Shown here: positions 8,764 through 16,969 of the stretch, one piece after another
How positions within the stretch are numbered: position 1 is the stretch's first letter
How the letters are laid out: the number at the start of each line of letters is the position of its first letter
DNA from: Tritrichomonas foetus
Lineage: Eukaryota > Parabasalia > Tritrichomonadida > Tritrichomonadidae
DNA: 33,093 nucleotides
NCBI GenBank assembly: GCA_001839685.1
Contig: MLAK01001108.1
Span: forward strand, 1 to 33,093
Reading direction: 5' to 3'
Notes under the pieces: model-generated
Databases searched by the model: none
What the model was told of the DNA's origin: nothing
What the model saw: the letters and a program-made list of their open reading frames with translations, nothing else
Translations under genes and position numbers: made by a program

Positions 8764-10860
8764 TTAAACATCATCATCATCAACATCACTGTTCATGTGG
8801 TGATGGCGGTGTCTGTGTTTATGCTTGCGCCTTCTTTCTCTTTTTCTTGAGTCATCTTTGTTCTTGCGATTTGGTTTAATATTTCGTTCCTTCTCTTGTT
8901 GAGGTCTGTTCATCTTTGGTGTAAAACTATCAGCAGGGTCCAAATCTATTGTGATTGTTGGATTTAAGTTTTTTGATGGTGCCATCCATGCCATTTGTGG
9001 AGTTTCTCTCAATTCTTCTTCCTTTTGCCTGGCAATTGCTTCGTGCATGAGTGCGATTTCGTGATGTAACCCCTCACAGATAAAATCAAGTCCAATTGCG
9101 GAAAAGTATTCACTAGAAAATTCGGCGTGATCGAGTGTGTCGGTTAGAAAGACGCCTGACGTCCAACCTACAACATCAGGGTCTCTCAATTTTCTGATGA
9201 TTCCATCATGCGACATGTTTTTTGCGAGTTCTTCGAATAAAATTCGAATAAAAACTCTTTGTGGTGAATTTGTGTCTTCTTCAGTCAATCTGATGACCTG
9301 CATAACCTTCCAGGAAATTGAATCAGATGCAAGAAGAGACGAGTAAAGACAAGCTATATTTGTGATTCTTGTAATATTATATGAATATGTTTGTTCGTAG
9401 TTTGTTTTGAAATATTCTTCGGTAAGCCGCTTATTGTCTTGCTTTGTTCCACAAAGAAGAGTCAAAACTAGGGCAAGATTTCGATTAAATGTTTTTTCCA
9501 TTCCAACATAATCAATTGCAGTTTGAACAATTGGTCTGTTATACTTATCATTATATTTGTTTTGCATTTTAATGAGCTTATGAGCAGCTTCTTGGGCTCT
9601 AGCACTAGATACAATTGTTAGATATACAGTTCGGCGGACTTGCATTTCTTCGTTCTGTAATGCTGCACCCTGGACTGACTCTGCTGTTGATTTCATCCCA
9701 CTTAAATCGATGGAGACACCAGGCTGAGTTTCTTTGATATCATTTTCATCTTCTTCCTCTTCATCTTCCACCAAGAGTTCATTTAAAAAGTTTTTATATT
9801 CTATTCGCATATTTTCTGCTTCCTCAAGCAAGTGAGGTCTCACAAAATTGGCCGTTATATCAACTAATTGGCCATTTTCATCATAATCCTCATTTTCATC
9901 AAGCCCAAGTTCATAATGTGTATTTTGGTCCTCTTCCTCAATCACATCAAATCTCCTTGGAATTCTAGTGTAGTGTCTCAGAATTCCTTTCATTGAGCTG
10001 GACCAATTCTGTTGTCTCCAATTTGACAGATTCATAATCTGGTTGGCAAACTGCTTATCATTCGCAAATTCATAAAGTTTGGCAAAAAGAAGAGTCATTG
10101 CATCCTGATCGTCTTCATACAAAATCGGAATTGTGTTCCAGAAAAGTCGAATAATATTTTGAATATATTGCCGTTTCTTCTCGAACAAGGATGTAAAAAC
10201 TAGAATCATGAGATTTGAAGAAATCATCCTTTGTCTGTAACATTCGCCTAGAAAAAGTGCAGAATTTTCGACATTTCTGGTATTTCGTGGATCTGAGAAT
10301 AATAAGCCGTTTCTGAATCTGTACAAAACGTATGATATTGTTTTTGCGCCAACATCTGGTAATTTCGAATTGATGATGGCCAGAATTGCTGCGGCCACCT
10401 GGCAATTTTCAAATGCGCCACAACTAGTCGCAAAACACTCTCGTGCGAAAACAGCCCAGGTCCATGGAAGGTAAGATTTGAATAAGTTGACTGCGGCCTC
10501 TTGTAATGTGTCTGATGTGGCCTCTTGAAAGCTTTTAATTATTCGATCGGTATATTTTTTCCATTTTTCCAAATTTTTTTCGGCGATTGATAATTTTTTC
10601 TCTTCTACATTTTCTGGTACTTGGTCTGGACCTTGATTTGCGCTATTTAATAAAATCTGATCTGCTTGAATATCTAAAATATTTTGTGAAGCGTTTTCAG
10701 GTGCGGGGTCGATTGAATCTGTAGAATTCGGTGATTTTTTCTGTTCTGTCTGTTCGGTATTTTCCCCTGCTTGTGGATTGGGAGAGTTCTCTTCAATCAT
10801 GGTGTTACAGGAGAATTCAGAAATTTTGACATATATTGACCTTTCAAGTCGGTTATCCAT
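8764..10860 (-). CDS. CWC22: Pre-mRNA-splicing factor CWC22
   Basis: About 698 residues. CWC22 joins the spliceosome and, through its MIF4G domain, binds eIF4A3 to start exon-junction-complex assembly. An acidic disordered N-terminus is followed by a MIF4G-like domain (about residues 85-290, starting EKWKKYTDRIIKSF), the diagnostic RRFDVIEEEDQNTHYELGLDE linker, and an acidic hinge. Next comes an MA3 domain (about 400-530, starting RRTVYLTIVSSARAQEAAHKL), then a CWC22-type tail block (SWKVMQVIRLTEEDTNSPQR, FIRILFEELAKNM). The basic Arg/His/Lys-rich C-terminus resembles splicing-factor tails. The first ATG is at 10860; an alternative at 10800 (MIEENSPNP) is equally possible because neither has a clear initiator. 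The presence of a splicing factor fits the candidate introns in the ankyrin gene of this window. Confidence 0.9.
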   Translation of the reverse strand: MDNRLERSIYVKISEFSCNTMIEENSPNPQAGENTEQTEQKKSPNSTDSIDPAPENASQNILDIQADQILLNSANQGPDQVPENVEEKKLSIAEKNLEKWKKYTDRIIKSFQEATSDTLQEAAVNLFKSYLPWTWAVFARECFATSCGAFENCQVAAAILAIINSKLPDVGAKTISYVLYRFRNGLLFSDPRNTRNVENSALFLGECYRQRMISSNLMILVFTSLFEKKRQYIQNIIRLFWNTIPILYEDDQDAMTLLFAKLYEFANDKQFANQIMNLSNWRQQNWSSSMKGILRHYTRIPRRFDVIEEEDQNTHYELGLDENEDYDENGQLVDITANFVRPHLLEEAENMRIEYKNFLNELLVEDEEEEDENDIKETQPGVSIDLSGMKSTAESVQGAALQNEEMQVRRTVYLTIVSSARAQEAAHKLIKMQNKYNDKYNRPIVQTAIDYVGMEKTFNRNLALVLTLLCGTKQDNKRLTEEYFKTNYEQTYSYNITRITNIACLYSSLLASDSISWKVMQVIRLTEEDTNSPQRVFIRILFEELAKNMSHDGIIRKLRDPDVVGWTSGVFLTDTLDHAEFSSEYFSAIGLDFICEGLHHEIALMHEAIARQKEEELRETPQMAWMAPSKNLNPTITIDLDPADSFTPKMNRPQQEKERNIKPNRKNKDDSRKRERRRKHKHRHRHHHMNSDVDDDDV

Positions 10861-11222
10861 CAATCATCTATAATAGACCATTTAGCAATTTAAAAAAAAG
10901 AAGATGACGAATGAATATAGCAATTCTATTTCACATGTCTAAATCTCTTTGAAAAATATTTTTTGTATTGAGTTTGAATTGAATAATAATGAATCATAAA
11001 GTACGACAGGTTTTACAGTGAAACCTTTAATAGTCAAATTACAATTTAATTGGTCTATTCTAAGGTCAAATAAAGTTATGTGTTCATGGCAGACTGTAAT
11101 ACTCAATTCTCTCAATTAATATGGCCAGTTTGGGTTCTCAATTTTGAATAACAACAAAATAAATCATTAAACTTTTGAGTGGAGATTTGGATTCAATATC
11201 ATCGGTTTATTAATAGAATTTT
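10861..11222. other. Divergent promoter region between CWC22 and HOOK-like gene
   Basis: About 360 AT-rich bases between divergent genes, presumably carrying both promoters. TAAACTTTTGAGTGG near 11169-11183 resembles the ACTTTTTSA word seen upstream of other genes. No RNA gene or repeat is seen. Confidence 0.4.
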
Positions 11223-11228
11223 TCACCA
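11223..11228 (+). promoter_or_regulatory. Initiator-like TCACCA for the HOOK-like gene
   Basis: TCACCA with A+1 at 11225, 14 nt before the ATG at 11239. It supports that ATG rather than the upstream GTG of the same open frame. Confidence 0.4.
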
Positions 11229-11238
11229 ACTTATTCGC

Positions 11239-12399
11239 ATGACTGACACAAGCTCAGCCCTGATTTCTTGGCTCAAGCTTTCCAACCAAATCGAACAAGG
11301 TATTTCTTCATTCCGCGATATCGAGCAACCCGAAATTTTGATCAATATCTTTTATTCGTTATTTCATGTCAAATCTCAAGTTAATGAAGTGCAGCACCGA
11401 ATGAGGAAAATGTTCCGTTGGTTGTATAAGCACATACCAAAGCACTTGATTGACGATCCTCGCTTAAAACAGGTTAGAATTGATGAATTCGAAAATTGCA
11501 ATGTTGACGCATTTGAGCAAACCGCTTTATTAATGTTTACTTGCAAAATGAATGACTGTGACGCTTTTCACAAAATGCTTAATTTGCTAGATTTTTCAGA
11601 TCGTCAAACATTGGAAACGTTTACTCAAAGCAAAAAGGGAGATGACGAAAATAGAAACTCAAGACTTCCTATTAAAGATATCAGACTTTTAGCAGATTCT
11701 ATCGTCGAATACAAAAAAGTGAATAATGAGTATCAAACTTTAACAAACGAATTAAACAGAAAACTCCAAAATAGAGACTACAAACTTAAAAACGAAGATA
11801 GGCAAATATCAAGCTACTCTGTGGAAATGAAAGAAGAGCTGAAAAAGATCAACAATTCGGTCCACGATCTAACCAGCAATATCGCTTCCCGTAGAAACTC
11901 GCTTCTAAGTATGACGAGGCGCACTCGAAGTGAAGAAGACATGACTGAAGATGAGCGGAAAATCTCGATGTTAATAGCAAAAAACGAAAATTTGAAGGCG
12001 AAAATTGCAGAGGCGAAAAAAAATACCCAAGAGTTGGACGAATTAAGGAGCAGTGCTTTAAGCGTGTCCGAGAAATCTGTTGAACTGAGGAAGCAGTATG
12101 AAGAAGCTCGTAAAAATGTTGCTATAGTCCAAGAAAGAATTCAAAAATTGCGTGACGATAAAAATAAAAAATTCAAAGATCTCACCGACCAAATTAATCA
12201 ACTGAAAAGTGACAAGCAAAATTTGACAAATACAATCAAAGAAAATCTGGATGCTTTGAAAGCAGCCAAAACTCATGGTGATGTATTTGAGAAATGTAAA
12301 CTACTTCAGGAAACCAGAAGTAGGCGTGACCAAATGCTTGCAGAGTTAAGAATTCTAACAAACAATGTCAAAACTCTTCAAGAATGTTATTGTACTTAA
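11239..12399 (+). CDS. HOOK-domain-like coiled-coil protein
   Basis: A 386-residue protein starting MTDTSSALISWLKLSNQIEQ. Residues 1 to about 130 have the layout of the HOOK N-terminal domain: an opening ALISWL helix, a central ILINIFYSLFH block, and a C-terminal MNDCDAFHKMLNLLDFSDRQ helix, where HOOK family members have a conserved C-x-K-x-x-y-I-x-x-I-x-x-L pattern. From about residue 150 to the end it is strongly coiled coil (Lys/Glu/Asn/Gln heptads). HOOK proteins link cargo to dynein on microtubules, so an adaptor role is inferred. The domain call rests on pattern and fold order, not on a search. Other coiled-coil cytoskeletal proteins remain possible. Confidence 0.5.
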   Translation: MTDTSSALISWLKLSNQIEQGISSFRDIEQPEILINIFYSLFHVKSQVNEVQHRMRKMFRWLYKHIPKHLIDDPRLKQVRIDEFENCNVDAFEQTALLMFTCKMNDCDAFHKMLNLLDFSDRQTLETFTQSKKGDDENRNSRLPIKDIRLLADSIVEYKKVNNEYQTLTNELNRKLQNRDYKLKNEDRQISSYSVEMKEELKKINNSVHDLTSNIASRRNSLLSMTRRTRSEEDMTEDERKISMLIAKNENLKAKIAEAKKNTQELDELRSSALSVSEKSVELRKQYEEARKNVAIVQERIQKLRDDKNKKFKDLTDQINQLKSDKQNLTNTIKENLDALKAAKTHGDVFEKCKLLQETRSRRDQMLAELRILTNNVKTLQECYCT

Positions 12400-12585
12400 T
12401 TTTTTATGTAAATACTTCTATCTTTCATAATTCTATATATATACTATAGGTTTATAGTTTTCTAATGTATGATTTGCATTTTTCTATGTCCTTGAACAGG
12501 GAGACTCATTCGATGTTCTTAAAAATTAAAATCATCATTTTGAACAAAAGGTAACTGCTTACCAAGATGGAAGAAGCCTCGAAAG

Positions 12586-13569
12586 TAAATGAATGAATGA
12601 AATCACAAAAGTGAATGAATGAATGAAACAACAAAAGTGAATGAATGAATGAANNNNNNNNNNNNNNNNNNNNNNNNNNNNNNNNNNNNNNNNNNNNNNN
12701 NNNNNNNNNNNNNNNNNNNNNNNNNNNNNNNNNNNNNNNNNNNNNNNNNNNNNNNNNNNNNNNNNNNNNNNNNNNNNNNNNNNNNNNNNNNNNNNNNNNN
12801 NNNNNNNNNNNNNNNNNNNNNNNNNNNNNNNNNNNNNNNNNNNNNNNNNNNNNNNNNNNNNNNNNNNNNNNNNNNNNNNNNNNNNNNNNNNNNNNNNNNN
12901 NNNNNNNNNNNNNNNNNNNNNNNNNNNNNNNNNNNNNNNNNNNNNNNNNNNNNNNNNNNNNNNNNNNNNNNNNNNNNNNNNNNNNNNNNNNNNNNNNNNN
13001 NNNNNNNNNNNNNNNNNNNNNNNNNNNNNNNNNNNNNNNNNNNNNNNNNNNNNNNNNNNNNNNNNNNNNNNNNNNNNNNNNNNNNNNNNNNNNNNNNNNN
13101 NNNNNNNNNNNNNNNNNNNNNNNNNNNNNNNNNNNNNNNNNNNNNNNNNNNNNNNNNNNNNNNNNNNNNNNNNNNNNNNNNNNNNNNNNNNNNNNNNNNN
13201 NNNNNNNNNNNNNNNNNNNNNNNNNNNNNNNNNNNNNNNNNNNNNNNNNNNNNNNNNNNNNNNNNNNNNNNNNNNNNNNNNNNNNNNNNNNNNNNNNNNN
13301 NNNNNNNNNNNNNNNNNNNNNNNNNNNNNNNNNNNNNNNNNNNNNNNNNNNNNNNNNNNNNNNNNNNNNNNNNNNNNNNNNNNNNNNNNNNNNNNNNNNN
13401 NNNNNNNNNNNNNNNNNNNNNNNNNNNNNNNNNNNNNNNNNNNNNNNNNNNNNNNNNNNNNNNNNNNNNNNNNNNNNNNNNNNNNNNNNNNNNNNNNNNN
13501 NNNNNNNNNNNNNNNNNNNNNNNNNNAACAAAAGTGAATGAATGAAACAACAAAAGTGAATGAATGAAT
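12586..13569. repeat. AATG-rich minisatellite spanning an assembly gap
   Basis: Both sides of the gap show the same unit: several GAATGAAT words followed by AACAACAAAAGTG, about 22-26 bp per copy, with small variation in the number of AATG words and one ATCAC variant on the left. At least two copies lie on the left and two on the right. The array probably fills much of the missing segment. Open frames called through the gap have no meaning. Confidence 0.85.
12654..13526. other. Assembly gap (873 N)
   Basis: An uninterrupted run of N, flanked on both sides by the same minisatellite. The true length is unknown. Confidence 0.99.
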
Positions 13570-13653
13570 TGAAATGGGGAAAAAAGGGGAAAAGTGAAAT
13601 CAAAACCATAGTATATCCTTTTAATATTTCGATTCAGCCTTCGATTTCAATAT

Positions 13654-14193
13654 CTAACAACATTTACTTTCCGTTTTTTCACCAATTTGATTTGGCTTTT
13701 CTGCTGATAGTGGTATTTTTGCAATCAAAATACTTAAAATATCTTCCAGATTTTCTCTTGTCTTGGCAGATACTTGAACAAAATCGCAATTATGATTTTT
13801 TGCCCATTTCCGGCCCTCTTCCTCTGACACAACAGCTTCGGAAATAAGATCTGCTTTGTTTCCAACAATAATGATTGGATTGTTGATCTTCATGATATCA
13901 TTATAACGGCTATACCACTCCTCAAGATTTTCAAAGCTTTTTCCGTTGGTGATATCATATACGATTATTGCGGCATTTGAATTTCTGTAATAAACTGGCG
14001 CAAGCGATTTGTATCGTTCCATTCCTCCAGTATCCCAGAGACACAGCTCTCTTCCTTGATATTTCACTTTGAGCATCGTCGTCCCAAGAGTTGGCCTATA
14101 TTCGTCGAGAAACGTATTTTCTGGATTAGCGAAGGAATTAGAAATCACGGTTTTACCGACAAAAGCATCTCCAATGATGGAAATATTCGACAT
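13654..14193 (-). CDS. Rab-family small GTPase, Rab5-like, with altered switch II
   Basis: A 179-residue protein starting MSNISIIGDAFVGKT; the open frame runs upstream only to a TTG, so the ATG at 14193 is chosen. Rab GTPases cycle between GTP and GDP and direct vesicle docking. P-loop GDAFVGKT (residues 8-15), switch I PTLGTT, NKAD and SAK boxes are all present, and the C-terminus SKCC fits double geranylgeranylation. ERYKSLAPVYYRNSNAAIIVYDITN-like sequence resembles Rab5/21/22. The switch II motif, normally DTAGQE, is DTGGME: the catalytic Gln is Met and the Ala is Gly. This predicts weak GTP hydrolysis, so the protein may stay GTP-bound longer or depend on an unusual GAP. Confidence 0.9.
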   Translation of the reverse strand: MSNISIIGDAFVGKTVISNSFANPENTFLDEYRPTLGTTMLKVKYQGRELCLWDTGGMERYKSLAPVYYRNSNAAIIVYDITNGKSFENLEEWYSRYNDIMKINNPIIIVGNKADLISEAVVSEEEGRKWAKNHNCDFVQVSAKTRENLEDILSILIAKIPLSAEKPNQIGEKTESKCC

Positions 14194-14336
14194 TTTGGGT
14201 TTTCGAAAAATTTGTAAGGTATTGAATAAAAAATCACTATTCGAAAAATGAACTTTTTCTGTTGAATCGATCAAAAATATTGAAAAAGTTTATCTGAAGA
14301 ATTGAAAAGTGATATTTTCGGAAAGTCATCTTTGAA

Positions 14337-14436
14337 CACCGCGGAGTGAGTGCAGCGAACCAGAGCCATGGACACAGACCAGCACCTCCTTCAAGTCGAA
14401 ATGACCGAAAAAAACAGCAAAGTTCACATCACATTA
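14337..14436. repeat. Diverged partner of the 19527-19679 foldback element
   Basis: This GC-richer patch shares ordered blocks with the foldback at 19527-19679. They are a GCCATG box, the 16-mer CCAGCACCTCCTTCAA (one mismatch to 19633-19648), and GTTCACATCACATT (identical to 19666-19679). The left arm of the palindrome is not recognisable here. A hydrophobic ORF starting at 14368 runs out of this patch on the plus strand, but I do not consider it a gene. Confidence 0.45.
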
Positions 14437-14577
14437 ACCTATTCGATTTTTTCCACTTTTGGCCTTTATTTGACATTTCACTTCACAATTGGGTCTCTGT
14501 TATTTTGCATTTTACTTTATATTATGTTCATATACTTTGCCAATAGAACACTTATAAGAAAGATTCTTTTTCTTTCT

Positions 14578-14775
14578 CTAGCTTATGATTACATAATTTG
14601 ATGGATTATCATTCAGTCTTCCTTTTTGAGTGATTGTGTTTGGCATGTTGTTATTTCTAACTTTCACTGCTTTCAATTCTTCAAATGTCTTCGCCAAAAT
14701 TGATTTCCCATGTTTAATATGTGTCTCGGCCTCTACGTATTGCACAATAGTTGCCATTACATTGGTATCAGTCAT
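14578..14775 (-). CDS. Small conserved-looking protein, 65 aa
   Basis: Starts MTDTNVMATIVQYVEAETHI from the ATG at 14775, with an initiator-like TCACAC 11 nt upstream. The first 40 residues form a likely helix with regular hydrophobic positions (ILAKTFEELKAVKV); the tail is polar. The composition is unlike the AT-rich noncoding ORFs nearby. No signal peptide or transmembrane segment is visible, and I do not recognise a family. The initiator and composition support a real short gene. Confidence 0.5.
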   Translation of the reverse strand: MTDTNVMATIVQYVEAETHIKHGKSILAKTFEELKAVKVRNNNMPNTITQKGRLNDNPSNYVIIS

Positions 14776-15080
14776 TTTATAAGTGTGATAATCAGCAGTC
14801 ACGTAAGGTCATATTTTATGCATTCCAAAATGATAATAAAGATGAACATATCCTTCCATCAGTATAAAATCAGATGTTAAAAATATAATATAGAAAGATC
14901 ATCAAGAACGGTGATCACTGAATTGTATTTACTCCCACAAGAATCTGGAACTATTTATTTCCAACATTTTTTAGTGCTATTCGTAAATTTTATAGCCTAA
15001 TCGATTGATGATTATATCATTAAAATAATTCTGCTTATTTATGATTTAAAAATATTTTTTACTTTCTTTCTTAAACTTTC
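14776..15080. other. Short intergenic region with initiator at 14783-14788
   Basis: About 300 AT-rich bases between two minus-strand genes. The only site I can assign is TCACAC on the minus strand at 14783-14788, placed for the 65-aa gene. Confidence 0.4.
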
Positions 15081-16046
15081 TTATAAATCATCAAAATAAC
15101 ATCTAGAGCTTTCATAGCATGCATACAAAACATAATTTGGTTGTGGAATATCTCTTGAAGTAAATACAGGCGACAAAACACCATTTTCAAATTTGTAAAA
15201 ACGATTTTCATCTTGTCTAATAAGTAACACAGCATTATTATTTGTTGGTGTTCCATCAATAGGATTATCTAAATCAGATGTTTGTAAAATTGCCCATTTG
15301 AGAATATATTTCATTCTGCACACTTCTGCTACTTTTTTCAATTCGCAAACTTTATCAATTACCTCATTGCTTGCGCTCTTTGTAATTGTTTCGAGCACAT
15401 TTAACATTCTTACACAATTTGTGATATGCTCAAATGATTCAACCAATTTATCAGAAGATTTTTGCTTTGGACCTGAATCATGTTGTGCTTTAAAAATAAC
15501 ATAGTTATATTTCGGATCAAGATTATTCGGAACTTGCATAGGTTGAAGATCAGCTCTAATTTTATCATAGATCATTTCAAGTGAAATGTACTTCATTGTT
15601 TTCCTACCAAATAATTGAAGAAATTTTCCTTGGTCATAACAAAAAGGCTGATTTTCTGTGAACAATTTCCAATAACTATATAAGTCAAGATCATTTTCAC
15701 AAAGATTCTGAAGTGAATTGAAAAATATTTTATCGCAATGAAATAAACCGAGCGCAAAGAAAGAATTGGCGCCAGAAGGGAAAGAAAGAATATCTATCAT
15801 TGGAAATGGCATTTTGGGTGGTGGCAATAAAATTTTGTCGAGTTTTTCATAATCAAGAAATTTGGTATATTTGTCGAGACTTTTTAAATTCGTAATTAAT
15901 TCATGCAAATTTTGATCTACATTTTCCAATTGCTTTTTGGTCGATTTCTTTGGGGTTTGCTTTTTTTTCGTGGATTTTTTAGGATTTTTCTTATTCTCCT
16001 CCGTTGGTTTTTGCTTCTTTGATTTTGGCGTTTCTGCGATGCGCAT
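15081..16046 (-). CDS. Divergent USP-like (peptidase C19 fold) protein, probably inactive
   Basis: A 321-residue protein from the ATG at 16046; upstream codons reach only a TTG. Residues 8-40 are very Lys-rich, possibly a nuclear signal or RNA/DNA contact. Residues 88-112 (FPSGANSFFALGLFHCDKIF) align by eye with the USP Cys box, G-N-T-C-x-x-N-S-x-L-Q, but the nucleophile position is Ser in GANSFF. The last 55 residues (NNNAVLLIRQ, RFYKFENG, NYVLYACYESS) match the USP C-terminal strands HY..a..r, WykfdD, aYvLfY, with the His replaced. I infer a catalytically dead ubiquitin-protease fold, as known for PAN2 and USP39. The evidence is pattern-based only; an unrelated fold is possible. Confidence 0.4.
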   Translation of the reverse strand: MRIAETPKSKKQKPTEENKKNPKKSTKKKQTPKKSTKKQLENVDQNLHELITNLKSLDKYTKFLDYEKLDKILLPPPKMPFPMIDILSFPSGANSFFALGLFHCDKIFFNSLQNLCENDLDLYSYWKLFTENQPFCYDQGKFLQLFGRKTMKYISLEMIYDKIRADLQPMQVPNNLDPKYNYVIFKAQHDSGPKQKSSDKLVESFEHITNCVRMLNVLETITKSASNEVIDKVCELKKVAEVCRMKYILKWAILQTSDLDNPIDGTPTNNNAVLLIRQDENRFYKFENGVLSPVFTSRDIPQPNYVLYACYESSRCYFDDL

Positions 16047-16957
16047 TTCAAGGGTATCCTTTGAATGGTCTCTCAATTAGTAACTTTTTGATACGCTCCC
16101 ATAGAAATTACTGTGCAGTTTAAGGTCAAACAAATTGAAGGCTATGGTGAAATATATAAAAAGATCTCTCAATTTCTTTATGGCAAAAAATTATATTTCT
16201 TTCAAAAAGTTATAACTCTTTAATATCTCTACTCTCATTGGTCTTGAGTACTTCAATATCCAAGACTTTTCAAGAGAATGTTTGCATTGCAAACTTTGCA
16301 CTGAAATTTTTTGATTGCATGCATTCTTCACAATATCGTGAATGACATTAAATTCCTTATTTTTAATGCAAATCATGTCTATTACAATTTGATGCCCACA
16401 GATGGCAACTTTACAGCACGTGAAAGGAGCCTCAAAACTCCAAATACAGTTTCCATCTCTACCATTATGACATCATAAAAATGGTTTATTTTTCACTCAA
16501 AGAAAATATTTTGACTTACACAAATTCAGATAAAGTGATCATGGCATATTCTTAGATAATTCAATTTTATTTTATTTGTTCAAACAAATATTTTTGAATG
16601 GAAATGAAGCTATTCATCTGATTGTTATCTTATGGCTGGCAATGATAAAAAACCATTGGAACTTATCACTTGTATGGTTTATTTCATCCCATCAAACAAT
16701 TATTCATTTAATTGCCAATTATACATTTCATAAAAAATATGTTGCAAAAAACTTTTCTTGAATCAAATGATATCATTGATGTCATTTTCGGTTGAGATTA
16801 ACAAATGGAATCTCATATTTTCGGTTTTTGAATTCGTGATTCATGAGAAAACTTTTTGAATGTCAGTGAAAAAGTGATTTTTTAAATCGTCGCCAACTTT
16901 TTGAATGAACTTATTCAAAAAGTTAAACCTAGACAAGATCGAAAATTTTGCCGAAAA
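16047..16957. other. Divergent intergenic region, no gene seen
   Basis: About 900 AT-rich bases between the USP-like gene (minus) and the ankyrin gene (plus). AACTTTTTGA-type words occur at 16081-16092, 16854-16862 and 16896-16905. ORFs in the middle have AT-driven composition and no recognised features. Confidence 0.5.
16063..16068 (-). promoter_or_regulatory. Initiator-like CCATTC for the USP-like gene
   Basis: On the minus strand CCATTC, with A+1 about 19 nt before the ATG at 16046. A weaker match than the neighbours. Confidence 0.35.
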
Positions 16958-16963
16958 TCATTT
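16958..16963 (+). promoter_or_regulatory. Initiator TCATTT for the ankyrin gene
   Basis: A perfect TCA+1YTW match with A+1 at 16960, 10 nt before the ATG at 16970. It fixes the first exon although the open frame extends further upstream without an ATG. Confidence 0.6.
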
Positions 16964-16969
16964 CCAAAG

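Noticed and set aside
10801..10863. N-terminal extension of CWC22 from a TTG codon
   Set aside because: Nuclear genes here start at ATG; 10860 or 10800 are the real options.
12506..13609. ORFs of about 300 codons through the N run
   Set aside because: They exist only because N codons are not stops; the flanks are minisatellite.
14194..14274. 27-residue upstream extension of the Rab protein
   Set aside because: The frame begins at TTG without any ATG before 14193, and Rab proteins normally begin shortly before the P-loop.
14368..14601. Hydrophobic plus-strand ORF that could be a membrane protein
   Set aside because: It starts inside the repeat patch, the hydrophobicity follows T-richness, its end overlaps the better 65-aa minus gene, and it has no clear initiator.
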